A stretch of DNA of 64,000 nt, from contig CAMVID010000010.1 of assembly GCA_947167445.1 (NCBI GenBank), forward strand, positions 32,791 through 96,790, read 5' to 3'. Position 1 is the first letter of the stretch. Each line of letters starts with the position of its first letter. Source of the stretch: G11 sp947167445. GTDB lineage: Bacteria > Bacillota > Clostridia > Lachnospirales > Lachnospiraceae. The notes below the pieces were generated by a model. It worked only from the letters and a program-made list of their open reading frames with translations, searched no databases and was not told where the DNA came from. This document shows, piece by piece, positions 1 through 9,400 of the stretch. Position numbers and translations under genes: made by a program.

Positions 1-849
1 TCCCATTCCTGTAAGAATTACGCCAACTGCCCTGTCTCCCGCATACTGTGCCACCGAGTCAAAAATAACATCAACGGAAGGACAATGACCGTTAACTCTG
101 GGCCCCTCCTTAAGTTCAACTCTGTAGCCGGTACCGTCGGGGACTATTCTCATTTGCCGATTTCCTCCCGGAGCAATAAGCAGCCTTCCCGGGATAATCT
201 TGTCCCCGTCCTCGGCCTCCTTGAAGTCACACCTGGAGTGAGAATTCACCCTCTCGGCGTACATCTTGGTAAAACCTTTGGGCATATGCTGAACAACCAC
301 TCCTCCCGGAATATCTGCGGGAAGCTGCTGAACCACCGCCAGAATGGCCTCGGTTCCTCCCGTGGATGCTCCGATGGCAAGTATCTTTTGTCTCACGCCG
401 GACATCTGGGGTTTGGTTCTCTCCCTTAACTCCGCAACTTTCCTGACGTTTCCGAGTCTTGCCGTGGCTGCTGTTTTTATTTTGCTTGGAAGATCGTTCT
501 CAAGAAACTCCTTTGTCTGTTCCGGATCTCCCAGATCGCCCTTGCAGACGAAATCGATGGCTCCCGCTTCAAGAGCCTCAAAGACCTTTTCGCTTAAGGA
601 ACTTATCATGACCACCGGTATGGGGTACTGGAGCATCAGCTTCCTTAAGAACTCTATTCCGTCCATCTTGGGAAGCTCAATGTCAAGGGTCATGACGTCG
701 GGTTTATAAGTCTGGATCGCGTCCCTTGCTTCATAAGGGTCCCTGGCTGCTGCCACAACCGTAATCTCGGGATCCGAATCAAGGGACTTAACCAACAGGT
801 CTCTAAAGACTATGGAGTCTTCTACTACAAGTACCCTAATGGCTTTCAT
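1..849 (-). CDS. cheB: Protein-glutamate methylesterase/deamidase CheB (C-terminus cut by window edge)
   Basis: The frame is open from an ATG at 847-849 (ribosome site AAAGGGGG) to base 1, giving 283 residues with no stop. Residues 1-120 are a CheY-like receiver with phospho-acceptor Asp56 in MTLDIELPKMDG. The methylesterase domain follows, with the nucleophile serine in AIGASTGGTEAI and the catalytic histidine in VVVQHMPKGFTKMYAERV. The window ends at ILTGMG, just before the expected catalytic aspartate. Family knowledge: CheB demethylates or deamidates chemoreceptors when phosphorylated. It is the last visible gene of the signalling operon, 11 bp after the HD-GYP-like regulator. A receptor gene lies at 53529-55247, far from here. 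Confidence 0.95.
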   Translation of the reverse strand, partial: MKAIRVLVVEDSIVFRDLLVKSLDSDPEITVVAAARDPYEARDAIQTYKPDVMTLDIELPKMDGIEFLRKLMLQYPIPVVMISSLSEKVFEALEAGAIDFVCKGDLGDPEQTKEFLENDLPSKIKTAATARLGNVRKVAELRERTKPQMSGVRQKILAIGASTGGTEAILAVVQQLPADIPGGVVVQHMPKGFTKMYAERVNSHSRCDFKEAEDGDKIIPGRLLIAPGGNRQMRIVPDGTGYRVELKEGPRVNGHCPSVDVIFDSVAQYAGDRAVGVILTGMG

Positions 850-860
850 CTTATCCCCCT

Positions 861-1928
861 TTATTTAAACTGTCTTATTATCTTGGTAAAAACACTGTGA
901 ATATCTTCGCTGTACTTCTTCCCCACATCCTTGCCGATTATATCCACTGCCTCCTCAAGACTGAAGGCTTTACGATAGCTCCTGTCCTCAGTAAGGGCGC
1001 AGAATACATCCGCAATGGAAACAATCTGAGCTGCAAGAGGAATCTCATTTCCGGACTTTCCTGCGGGATATCCGGAGCCATCCCAGTTCTCGTGGTGATT
1101 CTCAGCGATCTCTATAGCCATCTTAATATAGTCGTTATAATCGTTATAGCTTCCGATATCCTTAAGGATCTGAGCTCCCTTTGATGTGTGGGTTCTCATA
1201 AGCTCTCTTTCTTCATCGGTCAGAACATTCTTCTTTCCAAGAACTTCCATGGGGATGGTGATGTTTCCTATATCGCAAAGGGGAGCCGCTATCTCAATGG
1301 TGGATACGTAGCTGTCGGATATTATTCTCTCGTAAAGAGGAGAAAGCTGCATGGCCTGGGTCAGAACTTTACAGTTATAGCGAAGCCTCTCCATATGCTT
1401 CTCATCGTAACTGGCGTTCTTCCTTGCAACTCCTGCAAGACCGTAGAGGACGCTTTTTTTCTCCTGCTCCATCTGCTTAAGCTGTTCCTTAACGGAAATA
1501 CGAAGCTTTCTGTTCATCTCCAGAAGATTGTGGGTTGCGTTGTAAACCTTAAGGTGAACACCTACCCTTGCCTTAACCTCCTCAGGGATAAAGGGCTTGG
1601 TTATGTAGTCTTCGCTTCCGACCTCAAAGCCTTTAACCACATCCTCAGGAGTATCGTAAGCCGAAATGAAGATAATCGGAATGTCCTTATATAACATGTC
1701 CCTTTTCAGCTTCTTGCATACCTCATAACCGTCCATCTCAGGCATGGAAACATCAAGAAGGATAAGGTTGGGCCTGGTGGTCTTAATCAATCTCAAAGCC
1801 TCCTTACCATCCTCTGCCAGGATGGGCTTATGTCCCATATCTTCAATTATTCCGCTTAGAACAAAACGATTGACCTCAACGTCATCAACAATCATTACGT
1901 TGGCGGCGCTCATTCTGATGTCGTCCAC
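861..1928 (-). CDS. Response regulator with degenerate HD-GYP domain (RpfG-like)
   Basis: The 355-residue protein has a receiver (about 8-125, acceptor Asp59 in LILLDVSMPEMDGYEV), a helical linker and an HD-GYP domain (about 165-350). The HHENWDGSGYP motif is intact at 278-288, and H178 and H247 are present. The defining HD pair is changed: the usual L-H-D-I-G-K reads L-C-D-I-G-N (C218, D219). HD-GYP enzymes hydrolyse c-di-GMP at a di- or tri-metal centre, so losing this histidine probably weakens or abolishes catalysis. The protein could be a phospho-controlled c-di-GMP sensor or scaffold instead. Translation starts at GTG 1926-1928. Its ribosome site AGGAGGG overlaps the last codons of the upstream kinase gene, suggesting coupling. 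Confidence 0.87.
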   Translation of the reverse strand: MDDIRMSAANVMIVDDVEVNRFVLSGIIEDMGHKPILAEDGKEALRLIKTTRPNLILLDVSMPEMDGYEVCKKLKRDMLYKDIPIIFISAYDTPEDVVKGFEVGSEDYITKPFIPEEVKARVGVHLKVYNATHNLLEMNRKLRISVKEQLKQMEQEKKSVLYGLAGVARKNASYDEKHMERLRYNCKVLTQAMQLSPLYERIISDSYVSTIEIAAPLCDIGNITIPMEVLGKKNVLTDEERELMRTHTSKGAQILKDIGSYNDYNDYIKMAIEIAENHHENWDGSGYPAGKSGNEIPLAAQIVSIADVFCALTEDRSYRKAFSLEEAVDIIGKDVGKKYSEDIHSVFTKIIRQFK

Positions 1929-1930
1929 GG

Positions 1931-3385
1931 TTATCCCTCCTTGTAGTCGCCTAAGTATTTCAAAAGCTGGCCGTAATCGTCCACAACTTTATCGTAGTTT
2001 TCCTTCTGAACATCCATCTTAAGATGCAATGTTGCGGTTCTTATTTCCTTTGGAGCGCTGTCAACCAGCTGCTTTACGGAGTCGGCAAACATTTCCGCCC
2101 TCTCCCAGTTCTGCATCTCCACGCAAAGAATAAGTTTCGAAAGTCTCTTCTCGATTTCGGAAATGTTCTCATCATTTCCGAAGGCCTTGACGCCCTCTTC
2201 GTGCTCTTCTTCGCTGTCTTCCGGAATTATATCCGCTGCTTCGGCAAAAGCCTCAAGTTCTCCGCTCTCATCCTCGAATTCTTCCTCCTCTTCCTCATCC
2301 TCAGTCGGAACTTCAACCCAGATAGAAAAAGAGAAGGTGCTGCCCTTATTCTTCTCGCTTTCGCACTCGATAACGCCTCCCATCATTTCCACCAGCTGCT
2401 TGGTGATGTTAAGGCCAAGGCCCGTACCACCGAAGTTTCTTGATATGGAGGCATCCACCTGCGAAAAGCTTTTGAATAATTTAGATAAATCTGCTTTTTC
2501 TATACCTATACCACTGTCCACCACAATGAAGAAAAGCTCAACCTTCTTGCCAACCCTGGCAGTCTTGAAAATCTCCAAGGCTATCTTTCCCACTGAAGTA
2601 AACTTGGTGGCGTTTGATAAAAGGTTGTTAAGAATCTGCACAATTCTTAATTCATCACCGATTATCACATCCGGCACTTCCGGTGATATGGAAACGAAGA
2701 AGTCCAGGCCCTTCTCATTGATTCGGCTGCTGTGACTCTCCTTCACGTAATCAATCATGTCCCTGAAGTTGAATTCCCTTTGCTCCAGGGTAAACTTTCC
2801 TGCGGAAAGCTTTGAGAAATCCAGAATGCTGCTTATGATGTTATTCATGTTTTCGCAGCTCTTCTCTATAAGGGTCAGCTTCTTCACCTGCTCGGAATCC
2901 GTTACCACGGAAAGCAGGTCTCTGGTGCTTCCAAGGATTCCGTTTACCGGGGTTCGAAGCTCGTGAGTTACGTTAGCCACGAACTCGGTCTTCACCTTGT
3001 CCGCTTCCTGAACCTCCTCACCAGCGTTGGAAATCTCTCTTCTTAAGAATTCCTCCTCGGATACGTTTAATCCAAGAATAACGTAAATATCCGGGTCACT
3101 CTGAAATACCACTGCCCTGCAGTGAAAAAGCGTCTTGTTTACACGGTACGCGATTATATCTTTCGGTTCCCCTGTTGCCAGATCCTTCATCTTCTTTGGT
3201 GAACCGGATTCGTCAAGGAATGCCGGGAAAACGCTGTATACGTTATGCCCCTTTGCGTCTTCGCCGTAGCCAAGCTCCATCCTGGCTTTCTTGTTTGCAT
3301 AAATAATGCTGCCGTCATCCCTGCAGGCGATAATCATCTCCAGGGCATAATCGGCAATCTCCATATTTATGGCATCTGTCTTCAT
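1931..3385 (-). CDS. PAS-containing sensor histidine kinase, soluble, with acidic linker and helical tail
   Basis: This cytosolic kinase of about 484 residues starts at ATG 3383-3385 (GGGGG ribosome site); an in-frame ATG 21 bp upstream is less well placed. Order: PAS-like domain (about 8-115), HisKA with phospho-His in NVTHELRTPVNGI (about residue 141), then HATPase_c with N box LLSNATKF, SGIGI and GGTGLGLNI. A strongly acidic stretch rich in Glu (about 360-410) follows, then a helical C-terminal segment of about 80 residues that I cannot assign. There is no receiver on the protein and no membrane segment. It lies 70 bp after a free Hpt gene and 2 bp before the HD-GYP-like regulator, so it may feed that regulator or CheB. 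Confidence 0.9.
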   Translation of the reverse strand: MKTDAINMEIADYALEMIIACRDDGSIIYANKKARMELGYGEDAKGHNVYSVFPAFLDESGSPKKMKDLATGEPKDIIAYRVNKTLFHCRAVVFQSDPDIYVILGLNVSEEEFLRREISNAGEEVQEADKVKTEFVANVTHELRTPVNGILGSTRDLLSVVTDSEQVKKLTLIEKSCENMNNIISSILDFSKLSAGKFTLEQREFNFRDMIDYVKESHSSRINEKGLDFFVSISPEVPDVIIGDELRIVQILNNLLSNATKFTSVGKIALEIFKTARVGKKVELFFIVVDSGIGIEKADLSKLFKSFSQVDASISRNFGGTGLGLNITKQLVEMMGGVIECESEKNKGSTFSFSIWVEVPTEDEEEEEEFEDESGELEAFAEAADIIPEDSEEEHEEGVKAFGNDENISEIEKRLSKLILCVEMQNWERAEMFADSVKQLVDSAPKEIRTATLHLKMDVQKENYDKVVDDYGQLLKYLGDYKEG

Positions 3386-3455
3386 TTCATTCCCCCATAA
3401 ATGCATTAAAGGAAAGCACCAAGGTCACAAGTCCCTGTCGCTCTCCCAAAGTGTT

Positions 3456-3827
3456 CTACTGTATAGCTTTTATTGCGGAGCACATCTTGGCATACTCGTC
3501 CTTCAAAAGATCAATCTGCCTGTCGACCGCAGTTCTGTCAATTTCGTCGGGGTTCTTACCTCTTATCAATTCTGTGATGCTGCTGGCTACCACCCTTATG
3601 GGTTCGAGGCCCAGATTTCCTGCCGTGCCCTTAAGTGTATGAGAAAAAGAGAAAATTTCCTCATATTTTCTTTCTCCCTGCAGTCTTAAGATATTCTCAT
3701 AATTAACGTCATCCGGGAACTTCACGAGAAATTTCTCATACATTGATTCGTTATTCAAAAAGCGATGAAGCGCGCCGTCGTAGTCAACTCCGGCCTCAAT
3801 CAAGGATCTTTTTCCCTCTTCGTTCAT
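3456..3827 (-). CDS. Stand-alone histidine phosphotransfer (Hpt) protein
   Basis: About 123 residues from ATG 3825-3827, which has GGAGG six bases upstream; an in-frame ATG 33 bp earlier lies inside a hairpin and lacks a site. The Hpt signature SHTLKGTAGNLG carries the phosphorylatable histidine, and the rest is predicted helical, as in the four-helix Hpt fold. Free Hpt proteins relay phosphate between a hybrid-kinase receiver and a separate response regulator. Here it lies between two receiver-bearing hybrid kinases upstream and a regulator and CheB downstream, so a kinase-REC-Hpt-REC relay within one operon is a reasonable inference. Confidence 0.9.
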   Translation of the reverse strand: MNEEGKRSLIEAGVDYDGALHRFLNNESMYEKFLVKFPDDVNYENILRLQGERKYEEIFSFSHTLKGTAGNLGLEPIRVVASSITELIRGKNPDEIDRTAVDRQIDLLKDEYAKMCSAIKAIQ

Positions 3828-3849
3828 AATGCCTCCGGGCTTTTTTAAA

Positions 3850-3878
3850 GATATACACACAATTTAAGTGTGTATATC
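3850..3878 (-). other. Inverted repeat (11-bp arms) in operon gap before the Hpt gene
   Basis: Perfect arms GATATACACAC (3850-3860) and GTGTGTATATC (3868-3878) enclose a 7-base AT loop. It lies between the stop of the membrane hybrid kinase (3916) and the Hpt ribosome site. On the transcribed strand it is followed by TTTAAAAAAG, not a clean U-run. It may set mRNA processing or partial termination inside the operon; a protein site is equally possible. Confidence 0.5.
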
Positions 3879-3915
3879 GATTATACCGAATTTATGCCGT
3901 ATTTGCAAGCAATCG

Positions 3916-6222
3916 TCAGTTAATAAAATTGTTTAAAACTCTTAACAATTCATCAATGTTTATGGGCTTTGCAACGTGGGCATTCATTCCGGCTTCATAG
4001 GCACGTAACCTATCCTCGTCGAAGGCATTGGCGGTCATGGCGATTATAGGGATTGTGGCCTTTGCAGGGTCATCCATCTCCCTTATGGTCCTGGTTGCAT
4101 CATAGCCGTTCATAACAGGCATCTGGATGTCCATGAGTATTGCACTGTAGTAACCGGCAGGGCTCTTTTCCATTTTCTCAACGGAGACATCTCCGTCCTC
4201 GGCACAGTCCACAACAAGGTCTAAATTGGACAGAATTTCCACAACAATTTCCCTGTTAAGCTGGTTGTCATCCACAAGGAGAACTCTCTTTCCGCCAAAA
4301 TCGATATTTTCGACGTTATCGAGTTCCCTTGGAATATCTTCCTTACTTGCTATAAAGAAACCTATATTAATAATAAACTCGGTTCCGACACCAAGGGCAC
4401 TTTCAACCCTTATCTCACCTCCGGCCAGCTCTACGATACTCTTACATATGGCAAGGCCAAGGCCTGTTCCCTGTATATTGTCCCCCTGGGAATCGTGCTC
4501 CCTTATGAAGGCTTCAAAAGCGTGGGCCTTAAACTCCTCACTCATACCGATTCCGTTATCCTTTATGCGGATTTCATACTCGGCTTTGGTGGGGTCGTTT
4601 GAAGGAAGCTCCGTGACAGTCAGCTTTACATAGCCCCCGGGAGGAGTGAATTTATACGCATTTCCAAGTAAGTTAAGGAGTACCTGATTGATTCTTAAGG
4701 AGTCTGCGTAGACATACTCGTGCTCAATTTTTTCCATGTCCACAATAAACTCGATGTTCTTATCCTGCATCTGGGCAGTCATCATATTGCAGACATTGTC
4801 CGCAATATTCATGATATCAACAGGGGCATTATCAAGGGCAATTTTGCCGCTCTCGATTTTGCTCATATCAAGCACATCATTGATGAGTTTAAGAAGGTGC
4901 TCACTCGAGGATCTTATCTTTGCGAGAGAATCCTTTAATCTCTCCTCATCATCCATGTACTTCTCCGCAATTCCCGTAAATCCTACAATGGCATTCATGG
5001 GAGTTCTTATGTCGTGAGACATATTTGAGAGGAATCGGCTTTTTGCAATATTGGCTTCCTCAGCCCTTCTCTTAGCCTCCACTATCATCTTGTGGTTCTC
5101 AACCGCCAGAACCACCCCCATGACACTTATGTACACGTCAAAGCAAAACAGTGTGGTAAACACCGTGCTGGTATGTTTCAAAACATAATACTGCAAAAGG
5201 TCATAAATAAGACCCAGAGCGCAAAGGGCCATTCCAAGAACAGTAACGGTAAGTTTGGATTCCGTATTGCCCTTCACCGTCTCGGCACAAAGAACATAAA
5301 TTACCAAAACTATGCTTCCTGCCATAAGTGCGTGGGCAATGGGAAGGCTTTCTCTGAAATCCACAAGGTTGAAGGCCTGAAGCAAAAGGATAACCAGACA
5401 TGCCGCATTGAAGACAGTGCAGGCATAGTCAAGAATCTTATATTCCCTGTTGAGCATTCCCTTAAGGAAGGTAATGAAGGGCAGAAGAATAAAGGCCAGC
5501 ATGCTTATGGATATGTATGAAATCAAAATGGGGTATCTTGGGAATAAAAGAGGGGCCACCACAAGATCGAGGAGTTTCCATACTCCAAGTCCCGAGGAGA
5601 AAAGTCCCAGCATGAACACAGATTTCCTGTCCTTTCCCTCCTTAAGGACAAAGGTGCCCATGACAAGGAAAATGATACCTACCAAAAGAGGAATGCCTCC
5701 AAGGATCAGTGAAAACATGTCGTTCTGAAGGTAAGTGATATAGATGTCTTTCTTGTCTCCGATATATATGTTCACGGAGCTTCCCACAGCCTGTTTGTAG
5801 GCTGATGTAAGTTCAAGAACAACCTTTTTCCCGGAATCGTCCTGGGTCAGGTCAAAGAAGGTCATTTCGCTGGCGGGAGTCCTTCCTATAAGGCTCCTGT
5901 CCGAAATCTTCATGGAATACTCAAGGGATCCGTCAATGTAGAGATTTACATTTTGATGAACCGTATAGAACGCAAGGCAGTCCATGCCCCTTTTTATCTC
6001 CGGAAGTACAAAGGTATAGTACTCGGAAACTCCTGCCGGAGCATCGAGGTTCTCAAGAAGTTCATAGTGACTGTTAACTTCTATGGTCTTCTTGTGAGTT
6101 ACGTGAGGATTGGATATCTCAAGCTTTGAGGTCTCTCCGATAACTATAAAAAGGATTATGAGACACCCCAGAAGGATGAAATATGTTATTGTGTTGAATC
6201 TTTCCAGTTTGTTATTTTTCAT
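3916..6222 (-). CDS. Membrane hybrid sensor kinase (extracytoplasmic domain, multi-TM, HisKA-HATPase-REC)
   Basis: The 768-residue protein has TM1 at about 12-30, an extracytoplasmic beta-rich domain at about 32-165, then about seven membrane helices to residue 375, resembling the 7TM diverse intracellular signalling layout. HisKA follows with phospho-His403 in FLSNMSHDIRTPMNAI. HATPase_c has LLGNAYKFTPPGG, DNGIGMS and GTGLGLAI. A receiver fills 645-768, with acceptor Asp698 (LMDIQMPVMNGY) and conserved lysine in AKPI. The start overlaps the diguanylate cyclase stop by 4 bp (ATGA), so the two are probably translationally coupled. The ligand is unknown. The receiver could pass phosphate to the Hpt protein encoded next. 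Confidence 0.93.
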   Translation of the reverse strand: MKNNKLERFNTITYFILLGCLIILFIVIGETSKLEISNPHVTHKKTIEVNSHYELLENLDAPAGVSEYYTFVLPEIKRGMDCLAFYTVHQNVNLYIDGSLEYSMKISDRSLIGRTPASEMTFFDLTQDDSGKKVVLELTSAYKQAVGSSVNIYIGDKKDIYITYLQNDMFSLILGGIPLLVGIIFLVMGTFVLKEGKDRKSVFMLGLFSSGLGVWKLLDLVVAPLLFPRYPILISYISISMLAFILLPFITFLKGMLNREYKILDYACTVFNAACLVILLLQAFNLVDFRESLPIAHALMAGSIVLVIYVLCAETVKGNTESKLTVTVLGMALCALGLIYDLLQYYVLKHTSTVFTTLFCFDVYISVMGVVLAVENHKMIVEAKRRAEEANIAKSRFLSNMSHDIRTPMNAIVGFTGIAEKYMDDEERLKDSLAKIRSSSEHLLKLINDVLDMSKIESGKIALDNAPVDIMNIADNVCNMMTAQMQDKNIEFIVDMEKIEHEYVYADSLRINQVLLNLLGNAYKFTPPGGYVKLTVTELPSNDPTKAEYEIRIKDNGIGMSEEFKAHAFEAFIREHDSQGDNIQGTGLGLAICKSIVELAGGEIRVESALGVGTEFIINIGFFIASKEDIPRELDNVENIDFGGKRVLLVDDNQLNREIVVEILSNLDLVVDCAEDGDVSVEKMEKSPAGYYSAILMDIQMPVMNGYDATRTIREMDDPAKATIPIIAMTANAFDEDRLRAYEAGMNAHVAKPINIDELLRVLNNFIN

Positions 6223-7343
6223 TGTCTTTGCGCCCTACCGCTTATGGAATAGAAAAAACTGAATTCGGGATAGACCCTGTTTCTCCCGCTGATTTTGGCT
6301 TTATAGAGGTTCTCATCCGCCCTCTTTATCCACTCATCCGCCGTCATTCCGCTTCTGTACTCGGAAAGACCTGCGCTGAAGGTAATGGTACTCTTTGGAG
6401 CAAAATTAAAGCGTTTCTTTCTGAATTTCTCCAAAAGATCCATGGCTTTCTCATGGGCTTCCTTTAATGTACACTCCTTAAGGATGATGACAACCTCCTC
6501 GCCGCCGTATCTGCAAGGAACCACGTTTTTGCGTCCCATCTCCCCAATGGAATCCGCCAGGAAAATCAGCACCTCATCGCCGCACTGGTGCCCGTAGGTA
6601 TCGTTGATTTTCTTGAAGTGATCAAGGTCAATCATAACGATGCTCATGGGCCTTGACTCATCAAAGTTGGTGATAAGCTGGTCGATGATTTTGTCCATGC
6701 CGCCTCTGTTATATATACCCATCAAAGGGTCCAGACGCAGCTTGTAGAGAAGTTCTTTTTCCCTGTTTGAACTGTTGGAAATAACGAAGAATTGCTCCCT
6801 TACGTATCTGATAATAAGTCTCGTGGCCACATAGGACATCCAAAGAATAATCAGTCCCACATTTATATCCACAAGAACAGAAAATGACTGCGTTCCGCTC
6901 CTGGCGTGGAAAAACCCTGAAACAAGAGTGGAAATGCAGCCCAAAACTGTCAGCCTTAATGAAATTCTTTCGTCAGCAAACAAAGCGGACATGAAAACCG
7001 CCAGGCACGGCAGGCAAAAAAGTGCGCCGCAATTATAGTGAATCATCTGTTCACTGCAGCAGATAACCAAAAGAAGAACGCAGGTCCATGCATTCTTCAC
7101 TCCGTTGGAAGCGGATTTGGATGTGATTCTGGTTCTTACGGCCAAAATTGCCAGGGCATCCACAACTATCGGAAGATAGAAATGTGCTGCCCGGTAGGAA
7201 GGCCCTTCGGCAAAGGAGTCGCTAAACAGCAAATCTGCTGAATAAAGCAATACCTCCGATGCCAGACAAACAATCGCAAAAAAGACGGATATTCTGAAAA
7301 AATCCTTCCTCCATCTCGTCTGCAAATTATTGATACCGCTCAT
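6219..7343 (-). CDS. Membrane diguanylate cyclase (GGDEF family, GGEEV site)
   Basis: The 374-residue protein has about six membrane helices in residues 17-180 and a GGDEF domain at about 200-365. The substrate motifs LDPLMGIYNRGG and MIDLDHFKKINDTYGH are intact. The active-site signature is GGEEV (280-284), a tolerated variant of GGEEF. The RxxD inhibitory site five residues upstream is not seen (RKNV there), so product inhibition through that site is unlikely. The predicted reaction is two GTP to c-di-GMP at the inner membrane face. It overlaps the next hybrid kinase by 4 bp and follows another hybrid kinase by 11 bp, so c-di-GMP synthesis and phosphorelay are co-expressed. Confidence 0.9.
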   Translation of the reverse strand: MSGINNLQTRWRKDFFRISVFFAIVCLASEVLLYSADLLFSDSFAEGPSYRAAHFYLPIVVDALAILAVRTRITSKSASNGVKNAWTCVLLLVICCSEQMIHYNCGALFCLPCLAVFMSALFADERISLRLTVLGCISTLVSGFFHARSGTQSFSVLVDINVGLIILWMSYVATRLIIRYVREQFFVISNSSNREKELLYKLRLDPLMGIYNRGGMDKIIDQLITNFDESRPMSIVMIDLDHFKKINDTYGHQCGDEVLIFLADSIGEMGRKNVVPCRYGGEEVVIILKECTLKEAHEKAMDLLEKFRKKRFNFAPKSTITFSAGLSEYRSGMTADEWIKRADENLYKAKISGRNRVYPEFSFFYSISGRAQRQ

Positions 7344-7354
7344 AAAAACCCCTT

Positions 7355-9400
7355 TTACTTATCCTCTCCGGATTTTAATCTGCCGAATAAACCCTTGGTA
7401 TAGAAGCTCTCACGGTCTGCCTTCATCTTAAGCTTCATCAGGCTCTTGTTGACCTTGGCAACATCTATGGGTTTAGGGATATGATCGTCCATTCCGCACG
7501 CCATAGCCCTTCTTCTGTCTTCCTCAAATACATTTGCGGTCATTGCCACAATAGGTATCTTCGCAAGCTCTTTATCCTTAAGGCCTCGGATAGCCTTGGT
7601 GGCTTCATAGCCATCCATGACAGGCATCTGAACATCCATAAGTACTGCACCGTAATAACCGGCCTCGGAGTTCTCCACAAGTTCAACGGCCTCTGCTCCG
7701 TTAAGAGCGGCCTCAACTTCATAACCCTCATCAAGGAGAAGCTCTATGGCAATCTCTCTGTTCATCTCGTTATCCTCAACAAGGAGAACTCTCTTGAACA
7801 CAGGGCTGTCAGGAACTGTATTTTCCTCAGCCGCAACCTTTTCTTCTTCCTTGGTGGCATCACCCTTAAGATGAAGGGTAATGGTAAACTCCGTGCCCTT
7901 ATTCTGTTCACTCTCCACAGATATGGTGCCGCCCAGAATATCCACCATACTCTTTGTTATGGCAAGGCCAAGGCCCGTTCCGATAACACCGCTGTCTGTA
8001 GAGTTTCTCTCTCTGGTAAAGGTCTCGAAAATGTGCTCCTGAAATTCCCTGCTCATTCCGATACCGTTATCTTTTACCTTAAATACGGTTGTAATAAAGT
8101 CTTCCTGGATCGCTTCCTTTTGAAGGCAGGTGAGCTCTATCTTTCCGCCTGAAGGGGTAAACTTAACCGCATTGCTTAAAAGGTTCATAAGAATCCTGTT
8201 AAGCTTCTTGGAATCTGCAACAATCCAGGGCTGAATAACCCCTGAAGTGTTAACCTCAAATTCAAGGTTCTTTCCATCCATCTCACCCTGAATCATGGTA
8301 TGCATGTCATTTATGAGGCTGTTGACGTTGCAGCTTGTCTCCTCAATTTCCATCTTCTCGTTCTCAATACGGCTCATATCGAGAATATCATTAATAATGG
8401 AAAGAAGTGTTTCTGAGGACTTGGTGATTTTCTTCAAGCTGTCCTTAAGCTTATCGGGATTATCCATGAATTTTGCCGCAATTGTTGTAAAACCAATGAT
8501 TGCGTTCATGGGTGTTCTTATGTCATGGGACATATTGGATAAGAACTGGCTCTTGGCCTTGTTGGCTTCCTCGGCTGCCTTTAAGGCATCTCTCAAAAGA
8601 AGCTCGCTTTCCTTATCCTTATCTATGGTCTTAATGAGCGTCATCTCAAGGATGTCTTCGCTCTGATGATTTTTGACAAAAACCACATTGGTCTCAACCC
8701 AGTGCACATGTCCCAGGTCATCCGACTGTCTGTGCTGGAGTTTGACCAGAGTCTCGCCTCTTTCAAAGGCCTCAAGAAGGGCCTTTCTGTTGAAGGTGTT
8801 GGTGAATTTGGTTCTCTCGGCCTCATCCGGAATGGACATTGCCGTGTAATCTATGAGTTCATCAAATACGCCCTCATTGCTGGAAGGTGAGAAAACATTC
8901 TCGCCGTAGTCAACCATGTGGAACTCGTTCTTTGACAGGTTGGCAAAGAAGCAAAGAGGATATACCGTATTAATTGCCGTTGCAAGAAGGTCATGGTCAA
9001 GTCTTGAATGTGTTTCCTTTTCAAGAAGCTCTTCCTCTGTAACATTGGAACCTAAGAACTTGGTTATCATAATGGAACAATAACCGTCTTCCTCAGCGGG
9101 AGATACCTTATACATAACGTATTCTCCCTGTTCATCACCGGGCTTGACATGGGTAATTTCCTCACCGATCATTGCAGCCCTGTAATTGTATTCTCCCCAT
9201 TCCTTCGGAGCATCGGGAATCAGCTCGTACATCTCCGCTCCCAAAACCTCGCTGCCTGATTTCCCAAGGTGTTTACACAGATTTTCGTTCGCATACTCAA
9301 AGCGATAGGTAATTCCTTCTGGCCCCTCTTCCACCTTTAATATGCCGAAAGCAGTAGGAATTAATTTGCCGATTTTTTGAAATTCTTCATGAGATAGCAT
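7355..9400 (-). CDS. Soluble hybrid sensor histidine kinase (PAS-like, HisKA, HATPase, REC)
   Basis: The 681-residue protein has no membrane segment. Two PAS-like regions (about 10-120 and 140-265) precede HisKA, with phospho-His292 in FLSNMSHDIRTPMNAI. HATPase_c has LLSNAVKFTPSGG, DNGIGMS and GTGLGLAI. After a short acidic linker a receiver (about 537-655) carries Asp589 in LMDVQMPVMDGY. Its kinase and receiver cores closely resemble those of the membrane hybrid kinase downstream, which suggests duplication. This is the first gene of the operon, with GGAGG upstream of its ATG; a minus-strand TATAAT (9443-9448) is a candidate -10. The signal sensed is unknown. Confidence 0.93.
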   Translation of the reverse strand: MLSHEEFQKIGKLIPTAFGILKVEEGPEGITYRFEYANENLCKHLGKSGSEVLGAEMYELIPDAPKEWGEYNYRAAMIGEEITHVKPGDEQGEYVMYKVSPAEEDGYCSIMITKFLGSNVTEEELLEKETHSRLDHDLLATAINTVYPLCFFANLSKNEFHMVDYGENVFSPSSNEGVFDELIDYTAMSIPDEAERTKFTNTFNRKALLEAFERGETLVKLQHRQSDDLGHVHWVETNVVFVKNHQSEDILEMTLIKTIDKDKESELLLRDALKAAEEANKAKSQFLSNMSHDIRTPMNAIIGFTTIAAKFMDNPDKLKDSLKKITKSSETLLSIINDILDMSRIENEKMEIEETSCNVNSLINDMHTMIQGEMDGKNLEFEVNTSGVIQPWIVADSKKLNRILMNLLSNAVKFTPSGGKIELTCLQKEAIQEDFITTVFKVKDNGIGMSREFQEHIFETFTRERNSTDSGVIGTGLGLAITKSMVDILGGTISVESEQNKGTEFTITLHLKGDATKEEEKVAAEENTVPDSPVFKRVLLVEDNEMNREIAIELLLDEGYEVEAALNGAEAVELVENSEAGYYGAVLMDVQMPVMDGYEATKAIRGLKDKELAKIPIVAMTANVFEEDRRRAMACGMDDHIPKPIDVAKVNKSLMKLKMKADRESFYTKGLFGRLKSGEDK

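Noticed and set aside
2024..2735. Opposite-strand ORFs over the kinase genes (and similar long ORFs elsewhere)
   Set aside because: They mirror codon bias of the real genes, lack ribosome sites and encode low-complexity serine-rich products.
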